The notes below the pieces were generated by a model. That model was given only the letters and a program-made list of their open reading frames with translations. It had not been told where the DNA came from and did not search any database. The position numbers and the translations under genes are program-made. A DNA stretch of 64,000 nucleotides from Colius striatus (taxonomy: Eukaryota; Chordata; Aves; Coliiformes; Coliidae). Of this stretch, positions 11,165 to 22,934 are shown one piece after another (positions within the stretch are counted from its first letter, which is position 1; every line of letters starts with the position of its first letter). The stretch is taken from positions 34,141,519-34,205,518 of the forward strand of contig NC_084767.1 in NCBI RefSeq assembly GCF_028858725.1, in the 5' to 3' direction.

Positions 11165-11865
11165 GCGCCAAGTTTTATCAGTCGCTACACGTGCCCGTTG
11201 CTTCCCTTTCCAATCGTAACCGGACTCTTGCTCCCAAGCCGCGTCTCCGGCCGCCGCGCCGGGGCTGGGGGCAGCCGTGACGCTCCACGGCGAGAGACGG
11301 CGGCGCAGGGCGGGCAGACGCCGTGCCCCCTCCCGCGGCAGGCTCCCCTCTCCGGGCCACGGCCACGGCCTCCCCGCTAAACACACCGAAGCCATTTTCT
11401 CCCCGCCCGGCACAAGCAGCGGGCAGATAACGTCGTGTCTTGCAGCGAGGCGGGGTCACCTAGGCGCCCCCGCCCCCGGCCGCCCTCCCACCGCGGCAGC
11501 AGCCAACCTCCCTCCCTCTCTCCGCGCCTGCCTCCCTCCGCCCCGCCCCGGCCCGCCTGCCCGGCCCCCGACGCCGTCCCTCGGCTCTGCCCCGCCGCCC
11601 GCGCTCCTCCCCTCGCCCCCACCTCCGCTCTGTCTGACGGCGACACACGGAATGAAGCAGCCGCCAGCCTGCAGCCCGCGGCCAGCGGCGTGGCGTTGCT
11701 AGGACGCGCCTGGCCTTGGGCTGCTGGGTCACAAACCCCGCACACGCGGCTTCGCGGGAGGAGGGCCCCCCCCCACCCGCACCCCCATCGCGGGACGGGA
11801 CCGGCTCCCCGACTCTCGCTGCCCGCCTCGTGGCCTTGAAGTAAAACAACCGTGCAAAACCTTCA
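11165..11865 (-). promoter_or_regulatory. CpG-island promoter of CLK copy B
   Basis: This is the copy B equivalent of the block at 2540-3240. It lies 0.4-1.1 kb upstream of the first coding exon (10742). A good minus-strand splice donor (AAG|GTAAAA) just below 11049 suggests a 5' leader exon running from the island to 11049. That exon would splice to the acceptor just upstream of the ATG exon. The transcription start cannot be fixed from sequence alone. Confidence 0.75.
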
Positions 11866-13417
11866 CCCGTTTTCCTGCCACCAACTTTAGAAGGCAAGGA
11901 AAGGAAAAAAACCACCCCAAATTAAAAAGTCCGTTGAAGAATGACTGCTAGAAGACAGTGCTTGTGTGTGTGTGTGACTCTGCAGTGCCACATCGCCATT
12001 TTTCACCCTTGAGGAAACAGCTTTGTTATTTGTCTGTCTCCCTCGACAAATTAAGAGGCTCTCAAGTCAGCTCTAAAGCAACAGCAGCTTAAAGGACCGC
12101 GTATAACTCGCAAAGGTATCTTTGTAGATCACTGGCATTGAAAACATTTCCAAGTACTTGAACGTTCTGTGCGTTGGGCTTCACGGTGTCTCACGGTATC
12201 CTTTTACTAGTTTTGAATCATGCTTTTGAGATCACGAAATACCTCCTGTAAAACAAACTACACGCAGCTCTTCCAGTAAGTGTACAGATCAGTCTTCCAT
12301 ACCCACAGAACGAAAAAAGACAAACAAACCTAACACAGCTTTCCACAATAACTAACCTTTGCTTCTGCTGCTCTTCACTACTGCTGCCAACATGGTAGTT
12401 TAAGTCACCAAGACCAACCCTCTCGCCACAGCATCACCTCTCTCAGAGGAGCTCTCAAGCCCCTCGGCCAACTATCAGCCGTCACCTCACGTGCAATCTG
12501 CCTTACGTGGAAAAAGAGCAGCTAAGGATAAAACGGTTCTGAAACACAACAGCCTTGTACACACCAGCTCTCTAAACAAATTAAACCAGTCCTGGAATAG
12601 TTTCCAGTCCAGTGCCACATGTCAGCATTGGAAATTATTGTCCCCTTTGCACTGCAGGAAAGTCTCCAGTATGTCCTTCTGCACGGCAGCAGTGTCAGCG
12701 TGGCAGTCAAACACTCAGTTGTATGCCTCTGTCTGCTTGCTATTGCCGCTGGTTACGTGGAAGAGACGGGAAGGTAACAGAGATGAAATAATTAAACCCT
12801 TTACCTGACTGACTGAAGTGTTACGACAAAACGTACTAAGTCTGGAGCAAGGCCTAAGAGTGTTAAGCAACGCTCCATACAGAACAGAGAAACTTTATCC
12901 CAGAGAGAGGGTACCGATTAACTCTGCTTCGGTAACCTGTACCTGGCATGCCTTTGCCTTTCCCTTGCACTTAAGTTCTTTATTTTAAGAGGCAATATCT
13001 CAAAATGGGAAATACTGGTCTGAAGCAGAGTGCGAGCCAGCTGGACCTGGACCTCCCAAGGACTACAAAGCATATATACGAGAGCGGAGTGTGCTATCGA
13101 CCAAGTCCAAAGAGAGGGAAGAAGTTCATAATGGGAGGAACTGTGGGTAATCCTTCCTGTCCAAGGCCTCTCACGCATAGTCGGAACTCAAAATATACGT
13201 ACTGTAGAGTCAGAGATGTGGAACGAGTTGATTTTTTCCTACTTTATGAACGCAAACTGATGCCAAAATGCACGTTGAAAGTTTACAACAAGGAAGAGTA
13301 GAACATTCCGCTTTTCCCAGTATGTCCAAGGTAGAGAACTTTTGATGTGTACAAATCATTTTCCCTTCCCTGCTTTAGTCAGTTTAGGTTACGCTTTCGG
13401 TTGTTACCGCATATCCT

Positions 13418-13983
13418 TGCGTGGCGAGTTCCATTCACGACGAAGCTGCTGCCATCTGTGAACAGTTTCCATTCAGGGTTTTCAGGAGGATCATCCTTCA
13501 GGTCCTCTCTGCTGGAATATGTATGTTCAATGGTTGCAACGCAGTCGTGTTCCAGTTGTTGCTCTTCCTGTGAGGTACTGGGAAACACTGCAGGATTTAG
13601 AAGGTTAGTCGTTTTCAACACTACATCATCCTGCGCAGTGAGAATTACCTGGTATTTCATCATTCGGCTCGGGGATAATCCATGTCCCCCCTTTTGCTCC
13701 AAGACTGTGGTTACCATATGTGGCCCATAGACTGAAACAGCCCTTCCCAAGGTCAGCTTTCTTGCTTCTTGGATCAGTATGACGGTTACACCTACTGCTC
13801 GCAGGCAAGAAGGCCATCCCCTGCTCACCGAGTCCTGTTGTTTGCAAAAATATCCCACCGGTCTCTTCCAGCTTCCTAGTTTCATGATACGGTGAATGAG
13901 ACTTACAGCAGTTCCGCTTGCAAAGTAAACTGTAAAAAGCCTCCAAAGTGAAAAGGCCAGGGCTTGCGTGCTGACTTGGTGTG
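13418..13983 (-). mobile_element. Endogenous retrovirus pol relic (unit 3 copy)
   Basis: This is the same class I endogenous retrovirus pol fragment as at 4795-5360, carried along by the tandem duplication rather than by a new insertion. The two copies look identical by eye. It lies about 0.9 kb beyond the CLK copy C stop codon on the 3' side. No copy exists at the right end of the array (after 22013), which shows that the relic belongs to the left end of the repeat unit. Confidence 0.85.
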
Positions 13984-14839
13984 ACACTGTGGTTCCTACC
14001 CTCTGCTCCACGTAAACCCCACGCGTATGTGGTTTGTCCATCTCCTCGGGGACTTTGTCACCTCTCTGCGATGCTTCCAGCAGAGAGCTGTCCTCTCTTC
14101 CACGGGCTGGGGAAGGCAACTGCCGCGCTCCTGGGCACTCCGTGTCCTGAGAAGCTGCTGTGGCGGCAGTGCCGGAAAAGCGCGAGGGGGGCGGGGAAAG
14201 GCAGGTAGGAGGAGCTCTGGCAGCCACGGCCCTGCCTTCTCCTGGAGTTACGGGCTGCCGCACTACACACCGGGGCGGGTCTTCACCCTTGTCCCGAGGT
14301 GCTAGGCCGTGCTTGGGGCAGCGGCCGCCAGGCACCACGGCTCAGAGGTAAGGCAGGCTACGCTCTGTTTTATGCTGGCACTTGCCACGTTTTAAAGCAA
14401 ACAGCTTGTCTGGGCCCCGAAACTCTGAATTTGTAACAAATTCTCACAACAGCTCATCACTGAAGAAAGGTTGGGTGAAAGCGGGGAGGGGAGACTGGCG
14501 TAAGCATTAACTGAAATAGCGGCAGCAGAATATTCAAAGCATAAACAAGGTGGGGTCAGGCTGGGGGCCCTTCCCTGCTACGCTCGGCTGCCCGACTTTT
14601 TAATTTCTTTTTCTCAACAAATAAAGGGCACCTTTCTGTACGCTTCACGTGAAGGGCTGTCTCTGTTCCCTTCCCCAAAAGGGACACTGAAGGGGGAAAA
14701 AAACCCAAATCTGTCCTAGGTCTTTTTGCTCCTCTCAGGATGGTTAAATAAAACATAATTAAGAGAAGAATTCCTGGCTGTTAGGAGGCCTGTTTCACAA
14801 AATGCTTCCCACACGTGTTTAAAGTGCAAACAACCTGAG

Positions 14840-14845
14840 TTTATT
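14840..14845 (-). terminator. Likely poly(A) signal of CLK copy C
   Basis: This is the duplicate of the AATAAA at 6217-6222, at the same distance after the copy C stop codon. Confidence 0.55.
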
Positions 14846-14886
14846 TAACAGTCAAAACTCAGCCTGAATTAACTTAGTTAACTAAC

Positions 14887-17800
14887 TTAATATTGTCTAC
14901 GTTTCTTTGGTGGAAGGCAAAAAATGCCAGCCTTCTTAGGTGGAGGGGCGGTGCGTCTTTCTAAGGGGAAGAAGAAAGGATGTGTCAGAGCTTCTTCAAG
15001 AGTAATGCGCTTGGCTGGGTCGTACTCCAGCATCTTGCCAAGGAGGTCAAAGAGGTTCTGGTGGTCAGCGTCCTGGCAGGTCATGAATTCCTTCATCAAG
15101 AAAACAAAAAACGGGGGTTTTGGAATCTCATTAATTGCACTTCAAGCTCCCCTCCCCAAACCCCTTTCCCCTCTGTCCTCTTACCTTCAGTGGCTTACAC
15201 TGGCTTAACATGTATCTAGCAGCTGGACTCCGTTGATCCCAATCCAGCCGGTCATGAGAGAAGTATCTGCGTTTCCTTAACCAAACAGACCACGGTTTGT
15301 TAACCAAAGATTTGGGCTTGTCCCTGCACTAGAACTTTATCAGCATGTTTGTTCCCAGCTTGGGGACTGACTGGCCCTGTTGCACCTGCCTGACCAGCTT
15401 GGTCGATACAGCAAAAGGATAAATCTGAGCTTATTAGACTTCTAAAAAATTTCCTACGAAACCAGATCTGAAAATACATAAAACTATACCAGTCCAGGGA
15501 GAGAAAAACATCGTTACCTGCTTCTCTTGGCCATGTCATCTGGCAGGGGCCCCAGGACTCGCTCCATCATTGCCAGCTGCTCTTCGTCCCTCCTGGCCTA
15601 GAGGGAGAGCAAAAGAGACTTTTTTTTTTTTTCTGTGAGAGGAAGTTAACCACGGAGTAGCCTTACTTCAGCGTTGACTGTACGCTGCAGCCAAGAATCC
15701 ACTTCAGATTCAAGAAAAAAAAAAAAAAGCTGTACTCATCTGTTTCCTGAAGAAAGTTGCCATGTACTGGAGGGGTTTTGCCCCTGCGGTTCTCTCCAAT
15801 TTGGCATTAAAGAGAAACGCAGCTTCATTTCTTGCACAGACCACTCCCCTTAGTTCCCACCTCCCCCTAGCATGTCTCCACCCAGCTAAGAAGTATTACA
15901 CACGCAGCATCACTGTGGGGGTTCGCTGTTACCTACATCAAACAGTGTGGATCCAGTGTAGTATTCCACGAGGACACATCCAATGCTCCAAACGTCACAG
16001 GGTTGTGACCACCCCAGTCCTGTGAAAAAGATGCAGCAGGTTCACGTTTATAGCACCCTGCAAACAGTTCAACAGCTCAAGCAAGATATGCAACACTGCT
16101 GTAGCCTAACAAACAGGCGTCTTCTGACCTAGGATGACTTCAGGAGCTCTGTAATATCTCGTGGACACCAGACTGCTGTGATACTCAGCGTCATATACCG
16201 CGTTGCCGAAGTCCACGACTTTGACGGCTGGATCTTTTATGGTGCGTTCATTGCATTTCTAAATTGAAACAGGGAGACGCAAGTGACCAAATAAACCCTG
16301 ACAGTGGCCAAGGGAGAGGTGGGGAAGACGACGGCAACTCACCCATTTGTGGCTATACTTTTTAACATAGTCTGAGTTCACAAATACAATGTTTTCTGGT
16401 TTCAGATCTGTATGAGTCAACTTCTTCAGGTGCAAAACTGCCATGTAACAAACACAGTTAGCCAACTCTGTCAAGAGAATGTAACAAACAAAGCAAAAAA
16501 AAAAAAACAAACCACCCCACAAAAAACTTACAGTTCACAGATTCGCAGATCTGATATGCCATCTGTCTAATGTGGTCCAGCTCAAAGGGCAGAAAGCCAT
16601 TCTGTTTAAGGAAGTCATAGGTGCTGAGCCCCAGCAGCTCAAAAACAATGCAGACGTGGTCACGGTACGTAAACCATTCTAACATCCGGACGCAGTGACT
16701 GCAAAAGCAGGGAAATACAGCAAGTTGCGTGACACTCAGATCCACACGTTGTACGTTGCAGAAAGTGACATCGCAGACACTTGAAAGCCAAAACAAAAGG
16801 ACAGACGGCTTTGTACACTTACTATCTACCGTTGGGATCCACTGCCTTTAAATGCTGCAGCACCTGTACTTCTAAGTGAGCTGCCTCCGTGCACGTAGGG
16901 ACATTTTTTATTATTTTCACAGCTACGTGCCTGTTGTGGCTGAAAAGACAGGTTTCAGCAGTGATCAGAACAATTAGCTTTAATGCAGAATATTCGGTAA
17001 TTATCACCACATACATAGTTTGTAACAATGGCAACCTTATGGTGAAGAGGTGGGGAGTTTTTTTAAGTACACACTGACTTCACGTAACCAAGCTTCATCT
17101 ATGCACAACCACAACTGAAATATAACCTTTACATTTTAAAAAACACAGTCAATGCCTTCTACATCAGTATTAAAGGCTAAAGGCCCCACTCACCTCTTCC
17201 TTTGTATTTACGACTGTAAACACTCTAGTTTTGTGCCAGTTTGCGCACAGCAAAAACGCCGTGAAACACAAAATGACAATTACATCATCACACGATGTCA
17301 GGGACCTTGCTCCTCATACAGCCCAGGGGATGGTGCCGGCCCCAGCACTGCCCAGGCTGGGGGATGCTTCACCCTTCTGTGTCCAGGCCCCCAGACCATG
17401 ACCTCTCCCAGGCTGAGGCGTGCCGGCAGAAGACGCCCCGTCGCCCCATCCACCAGTCCTGCCCAACCCTTGCGTCTGGGAGCTGGTTTTAGCACGACAT
17501 GGCAACAGACATCGGCGTCTGGGAACGGCTCGCGGCCTTACGCAGAGCAGCAGACGAGGACATAACGGTAAAACCTGACACAACGGGGAGGCGCTTCACA
17601 AACCACACCGTGATGGCAACGGGAAGAGAAATTACATGCCTTCAGTGAAAGACTTACTCTTCATGATCGATGCATTCCACTACTTTTCCAAAGGCACCCG
17701 TACCCAAAGTCGCCACCACCTCATCTGTAGAGAAAAGAACTCTCAGGCACGGAAGCTGTGAACTTACTCAGCTATTATAAAACCAAGCAAACAAAAATAA

Positions 17801-19365
17801 ACCCAAAAGCCTAAGTGCTATCACTGAAGCTACCCTAGGCTGTGCTGCTTTAAATTGTAAATCTGTTTTGAGAGATGTTATTGGACAACTCTCATGCAGG
17901 TGCATTGCCGGGGATCTCCTTCATTAACTTACTATTTTTGGGGGTGAAAAATGGCAGAAAGGAAAAAAAAAAAACAAAACTATTCAGGTCTACAGAAAAA
18001 GAGTAACAATCCCCACCTCCAAACAAAAATGTTAAGACAGAAAGGAAAGGCTTCCAAAGCACCCCTCACAGCTTACGCTAAAAGGACTTATTCTATCTGA
18101 AAAGTTAATAAATTTTAAAAAGTGTTCTATACATCTTGCACTTAGTCTGTCTCCACTCTGACAGATCAGGTGACCCTCCTCATCCTCTACGTTCTCGGAT
18201 CCTCTCTCTCGAAGACTCTTCTGGAACCACAGACAATCAATAAACCCGAGTGAATTCAGGTCACGCTACAAAATTCATGCAGCAGGGAGATAGTCGGGTA
18301 GTCAGATACACGCCGGGACACAAACAGTCGGCAGCAGCAATTTCAAATGCCGTCCCCGGAAATTCACAGGGCACGTAGTTCTACAGATTTCTCAATGACT
18401 TAAAACACCTTCCTAAATAAATTTTCTAAAAAGTAAAAATCTGACATAATCTTCTTGCTCTTTCTGTGATGCTTAGTCAAAAAGCACGCTTAGAAGTTTG
18501 TGCTTGGATTTTTGAGTTGGGCTGAGATCGATCTTATCATAATAAAAATTCTGAAGGCATGAAAGCAACGTTGCATTTCACGTATTCCAGTTGATGGTTA
18601 CTACTCATCAATCTGTTCAAACACATCTAATGAACAAATCAAGACTGTGTTCTGTGGTATTACACACGTACCTACAAACTACACGTTTTCGATGGAGGCA
18701 ATAAAAGCGCAGCAAAAAACAATCTCCAAACATTAGCTAAAGGGATAAACAGTTATCAACGGAATTCCCCAAGTCCCCCCACTCCAGTACTACTGCTGCC
18801 CAGCCGAGAATCCATCTCTTTGAAAGAAAAGGATATCCTAACAATTTGTCACACCTCCTGTGGATGTGGAAGATGGGTACAGTAAGGAGTGTCGGCTCTC
18901 CTTTTGCGAGTAGCCTTCCCATCACTTCCCGATGCTTTGGCACTGCCATGCCCACCACACTCTTTCCGTTCTGTAGCACTGTGCAACTGGTCTCCTTCGC
19001 TTGCAGACTGGGTTTCTGAAGGGCTTCTGCAGAGGATCAAAGCAACGTAATAAGAATCATTCTAATAGCCCTATCAAGACAGATCTTTTTAGTGGTTTAA
19101 AGCTGTAAGACATCTTCCTTGAAAGATCTCCAACCCAAAAACTAATACGTTATCAGATGAGCAGATGAGAATAATAGAACCTTAAAACATCAGCTTGCTG
19201 ATACTGCTGATGCCAGAAATTAAAAAGCCGTTACCTGCAGTGCTTCTTCCTTTTTTGTGCAGGAGTTAATGATGTCCTCTTTCTCTTAGAAGAGGCACCA
19301 GATCCTTTGGAACCACAACTTTCTCTTTTACCCTGCTTGGAACTAGGTTGCTTGGAAGGAAACAT
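14887..19365 (-). CDS. CLK1: Dual-specificity LAMMER kinase CLK1-like, copy C (complete, 474 aa)
   Basis: This is the array copy nearest PPIL3 and so probably sits at the ancestral position. Minus-strand exons are 19235-19365, 18855-19026, 18133-18220, 17658-17724, 16823-16939, 16532-16698, 16343-16437, 16129-16258, 15937-16019, 15518-15597, 15185-15275 and 14887-15090. Every exon reads the same as copy B by eye, so the two loci should make identical kinases with the same catalytic Lys161, Asp258, DFG and LAMMER motif. The differences lie upstream: about seven substitutions between 19.6 and 21.7 kb. One of them creates an in-frame ATG in a possible 5' leader exon at 19684-19686, which could add five residues (MGRNK) before the usual start. 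Higher dosage of one kinase is the simplest expected effect of the duplication. Confidence 0.93.
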
Positions 19366-19787
19366 CTGTAACAAAGATACTTTGCTCTTTTAATTACATC
19401 CCACAGATGAAGAATTCATTTTCAAAATTAGCACTCTGATGAAGGCTGCATTTTTCTTCAAGCACCAGCAACCTACTTCTTAGAAGCAGTTTTTAAAAGA
19501 TAGTAGTATGGCTGGGACACTAAACGTACCCAGCGGATGCTGTTTCTGCAAAGCTGCTCGGGCACCCGAAGGTGCCGAGAAGGCAGGCTGCCGTGGACTT
19601 TGGAAGTACGGCATACTACTGTCGCCCAGCGTCCCTTCAGAACACTTCAGGAACCTGTCGGAAACTTTTACCTTGTTTCTTCCCATAGACGCCCGGAGAA
19701 CTCCTGATGCCGAGTCAAAATGGCAACAAGGCTTCGGTTATGTCTCGCGGCTAACGCCTAATGCAGAGTGAAAACGACAAAACTTCG

Positions 19788-20486
19788 GCGCCAAGTTTTA
19801 TCAGTCGCTACACGTGCCCGTTGCTTCCCTTTCCAATCGTAACCGGACTCTTGCTCCCAAGCCGCGTCTCCGGCCGCCGCGCCGGGGCTGGGGGCAGCCG
19901 TGACGCTCCACGGCGAGAGACGGCGGCGCAGGGCGGGCAGACGCCGTGCCCCCTCCCGCGGCAGGCTCCCCTCTCCGGGCCAGGGCCACGGCCTCCCCGC
20001 TAAACACACCGAAGCCATTTTCTCCCCGCCCGGCACAAGCAGCGGGCAGATAACGTCGTGTCTTGCAGCGAGGCGGGGTCACCTAGGCGCCCCCGCCCCC
20101 GGCCGCCCTCCCACCGCGGCAGCAGCCAACCTCCCTCCCTCTCTCCGCGCCTGCCTCCCTCCGCCCCGCCCCGGCCCGCCTGCCCGGCCCCCGACGCCGT
20201 CCCTCGGCTCTGCCCCGCCGCCCGCGCTCCTCCCCTCGCCCCCACCTCCGCTCTGTCTGACGGCGACACACGGAATGAAGCAGCCGCCAGCCTGCAGCCC
20301 GCGGCCAGCGGCGTGGCGTTGCTAGGACGCGCCTGGCCTTGGGCTGCTGGGTCACAAACCCCGCACACGCGGCTTCGCGGGAGGAGGGCTCCCCCCCACC
20401 CGCACCCCCATCGCGGGACGGGACCGGCTCCCCGACTCTCGCTGCCCGCCTCGTGGCCTTGAAGTAAAACAACCGTGCAAAACCTT
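19788..20486 (-). promoter_or_regulatory. CpG-island promoter of CLK copy C
   Basis: This is the copy C equivalent of the CLK island. It has private substitutions against the other two copies, for example AGGGCC for ACGGCC near 19983 and GGGCTC for GGGCCC near 20388. The predicted leader exon ends at 19672 (donor AAG|GTAAAA). Confidence 0.75.
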
Positions 20487-22013
20487 CACCCGTTTTCCTG
20501 CCACCAACTTTAGAAGGCAAGGAAAGGAAAAAAACCACCCCAAATTAAAAAGTCCGTTGAAGAATGACTGCTAGAAGACAGTGCTTGTGTGTGTGCGTGA
20601 CTCTGCAGTGCCACATCGCCATTTTTCACCCTTGAGGAAACAGCTTTGTTATTTGTCTGTCTCCCTCGACAAATTAAGAGGCTCTCAAGTCAGCTCTAAA
20701 GCAACAGCAGCTTAAAGGACCGCGTATAACTCGCAAAGGTATCTTTGTAGATCACTGGCATTGAAAACATTTCCAAGTACTTGAACGTTCTGTGCGTTGG
20801 GCTTCACGGTGTCTCACGGTATCCTTTTACTAGTTTTGAATCATGCTTTTGAGATCACGAAATACCTCCTGTAAAACAAACTACACGCAGCTCTTCCAGT
20901 AAGTGTACAGATCAGTCTTCCATACCCACAGAACGAAAAAAGACAAACAAACCTAACACAGCTTTCCACAATAACTAACCTTTGCTTCTGCTGCTCTTCA
21001 CTACTGCTGCCAACATGGTAGTTTAAGTCACCAAGACCAACCCTCTCGCCACAGCATCACCTCTCTCAGAGGAGCTCTCAAGCCCCTCGGCCAACTATCA
21101 GCCGTCACCTCACGTGCAATCTGCCTTACGTGGAAAAAGAGCAGCTAAGGATAAAACGGTTCTGAAACACAACAGCCTTGTACACACCAGCTCTCTAAAC
21201 AAATTAAACCAGTCCTGGAATAGTTTCCAGTCCAGTGCCACATGTCAGCATTGGAAATTATTGTCCCCTTTGCACTGCAGGAAAGTCTCCAGTATGTCCT
21301 TCTGCACGGCAGCAGTGTCAGCGTGGCAGTCAAACACTCAGTTGTATGCCTCTGTCTGCTTGCTATTGCCGCTGGTTACGTGGAAGAGACGGGAAGGTAA
21401 CAGAGATGAAATAATTAAACCCTTTACCTGACTGACTGAAGTGTTATGACAAAACGTACTAAGTCTGGAGCAAGGCCTAAGAGTGTTAAGCAACGCTCCA
21501 TACAGAACAGAGAAACTTTATCCCAGAGAGAGGGTACCGATTAACTCTGCTTCGGTAACCTGTACCTGGCATGCCTTTGCCTTTCCCTTGCACTTAAGTT
21601 CTTTATTTTAAGAGGCAATATCTCAAAATGGGAAATACTGGTCTGAAGCAGAGTGCGAGCCAGCTGGACCTGGACCTCCCAAGGACCACAAAGCATATAT
21701 ACGAGAGCGGAGTGTGCTATCGACCAAGTCCAAAGAGAGGGAAGAAGTTCATAATGGGAGGAACTGTGGGTAATCCTTCCTGTCCAAGGCCTCTCACGCA
21801 TAGTCGGAACTCAAAATATACGTACTGTAGAGTCAGAGATGTGGAACGAGTTGATTTTTTCCTACTTTATGAACGCAAACTGATGCCAAAATGCACGTTG
21901 AAAGTTTACAACAAGGAAGAGTAGAACATTCCGCTTTTCCCAGTATGTCCAAGGTAGAGAACTTTTGATGTGTACAAATCATTTTCCCTTCCCTGCTTTA
22001 GTCAGTTTAGGTT

Positions 22014-22868
22014 TACACTGACTTAAAGCATAGGATCAGCAACGTAAAAATATAGACGTCACGTATGTGTGCATTTTTCCTCCTAATCAGTCAATATCCA
22101 GATAAGACCAAATGACAGCTCTCTTTGTTCAATATCATATTGGCCACAGCGTCTCTTGTTATTTGGGGCCTATCAGGACACTCTTCACTTGAAGACTGAC
22201 CAGAGTCTTTTTGTCACTACTTGTTTTTGTGTTTGCTTTTGTGTTCACCTCAGTAGTGGTGAAAAAAAGGTTGCAGTAAAATCACAGTTACTAGTTTCAA
22301 TAAACAGCTATGTAAAGACACAGACACTTACTCTTCTATACCAGAAGTGCAGTGCCAGAGGCAAAATGATTGTTTCTAGTCTACCTTTTGGAGAGGCTGA
22401 AGAGGTTACCATTCCAACACAGCAATACAAGAGCAAGCAATCCTCTCAACACGGCCTTTAATCCTCTAGGAGAGAAAGGTTTCATCTCTCTATGACAGTG
22501 CTCTCACCTAGAAGCAAAAAATGTGCATTTTACTCAGTTCTCTAAAACCCAGTGAAGGAAGGAATGTTAGAATGATCGTGAGAAAGTTTCAGAAAACTGG
22601 TAGTCTGAAACTGTAGCAAAGGACATCATATCAACATAGTGCCACTAAGAAAGATAAGTCAGAAACCAAGGATTTGAAAAAAACCCACACATATATTTTT
22701 TACAAGTGTAAAAAAAACAATGTTTAAAAATCAAAATCCTGCAAGATACTCTGGAAAAAACATCTTCTCAAGCACAAGAATCCTCTGTGGCAACGCCCAA
22801 ACAATGTCACAACTCATGAAAATCCTGCATTCAATAAGCAAAGGTATGATCCAGCTCAAGCAACCCTT
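22014..22868. other. Unique DNA between the CLK array and PPIL3
   Basis: This is single-copy, AT-rich sequence that starts exactly where array homology stops. It probably includes the end of the PPIL3 3' UTR. No gene or known repeat is recognised. Confidence 0.5.
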
Positions 22869-22874
22869 TTTAAT
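22869..22874 (-). terminator. Possible poly(A) signal of PPIL3
   Basis: The minus strand reads ATTAAA, the commonest variant signal, about 60 bases after the PPIL3 stop codon. A second ATTAAA lies near 22457. The choice between them is not decided by sequence. Confidence 0.35.
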
Positions 22875-22934
22875 GATACTTCAAACCCCATAATCCAGCA
22901 GTTGATCTGACCAGTGTCTTAAGAGGCACTCTGG

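Larger units (their letters stand above)
1..22013. repeat. Tandem array of 8623-bp units, each carrying a CLK kinase gene
   Basis: The same sequence recurs at a spacing of 8623-8627 bp. The array is a partial unit (1-4767), a full unit (4768-13390) and a full unit (13391-22013). Shared sequence ends after 4767, 13390 and 22013, where the first two run on into a retroviral pol relic and the last runs into unique DNA next to PPIL3. Units differ by only a few substitutions and small indels per unit by eye, so the duplication is recent or kept uniform by gene conversion. Each full unit contains, from low to high coordinate, a pol relic, the CLK 3' end, the CLK exons, a CpG island and 5' flank. 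The array runs off the left edge, so the total copy number is unknown. Confidence 0.97.
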
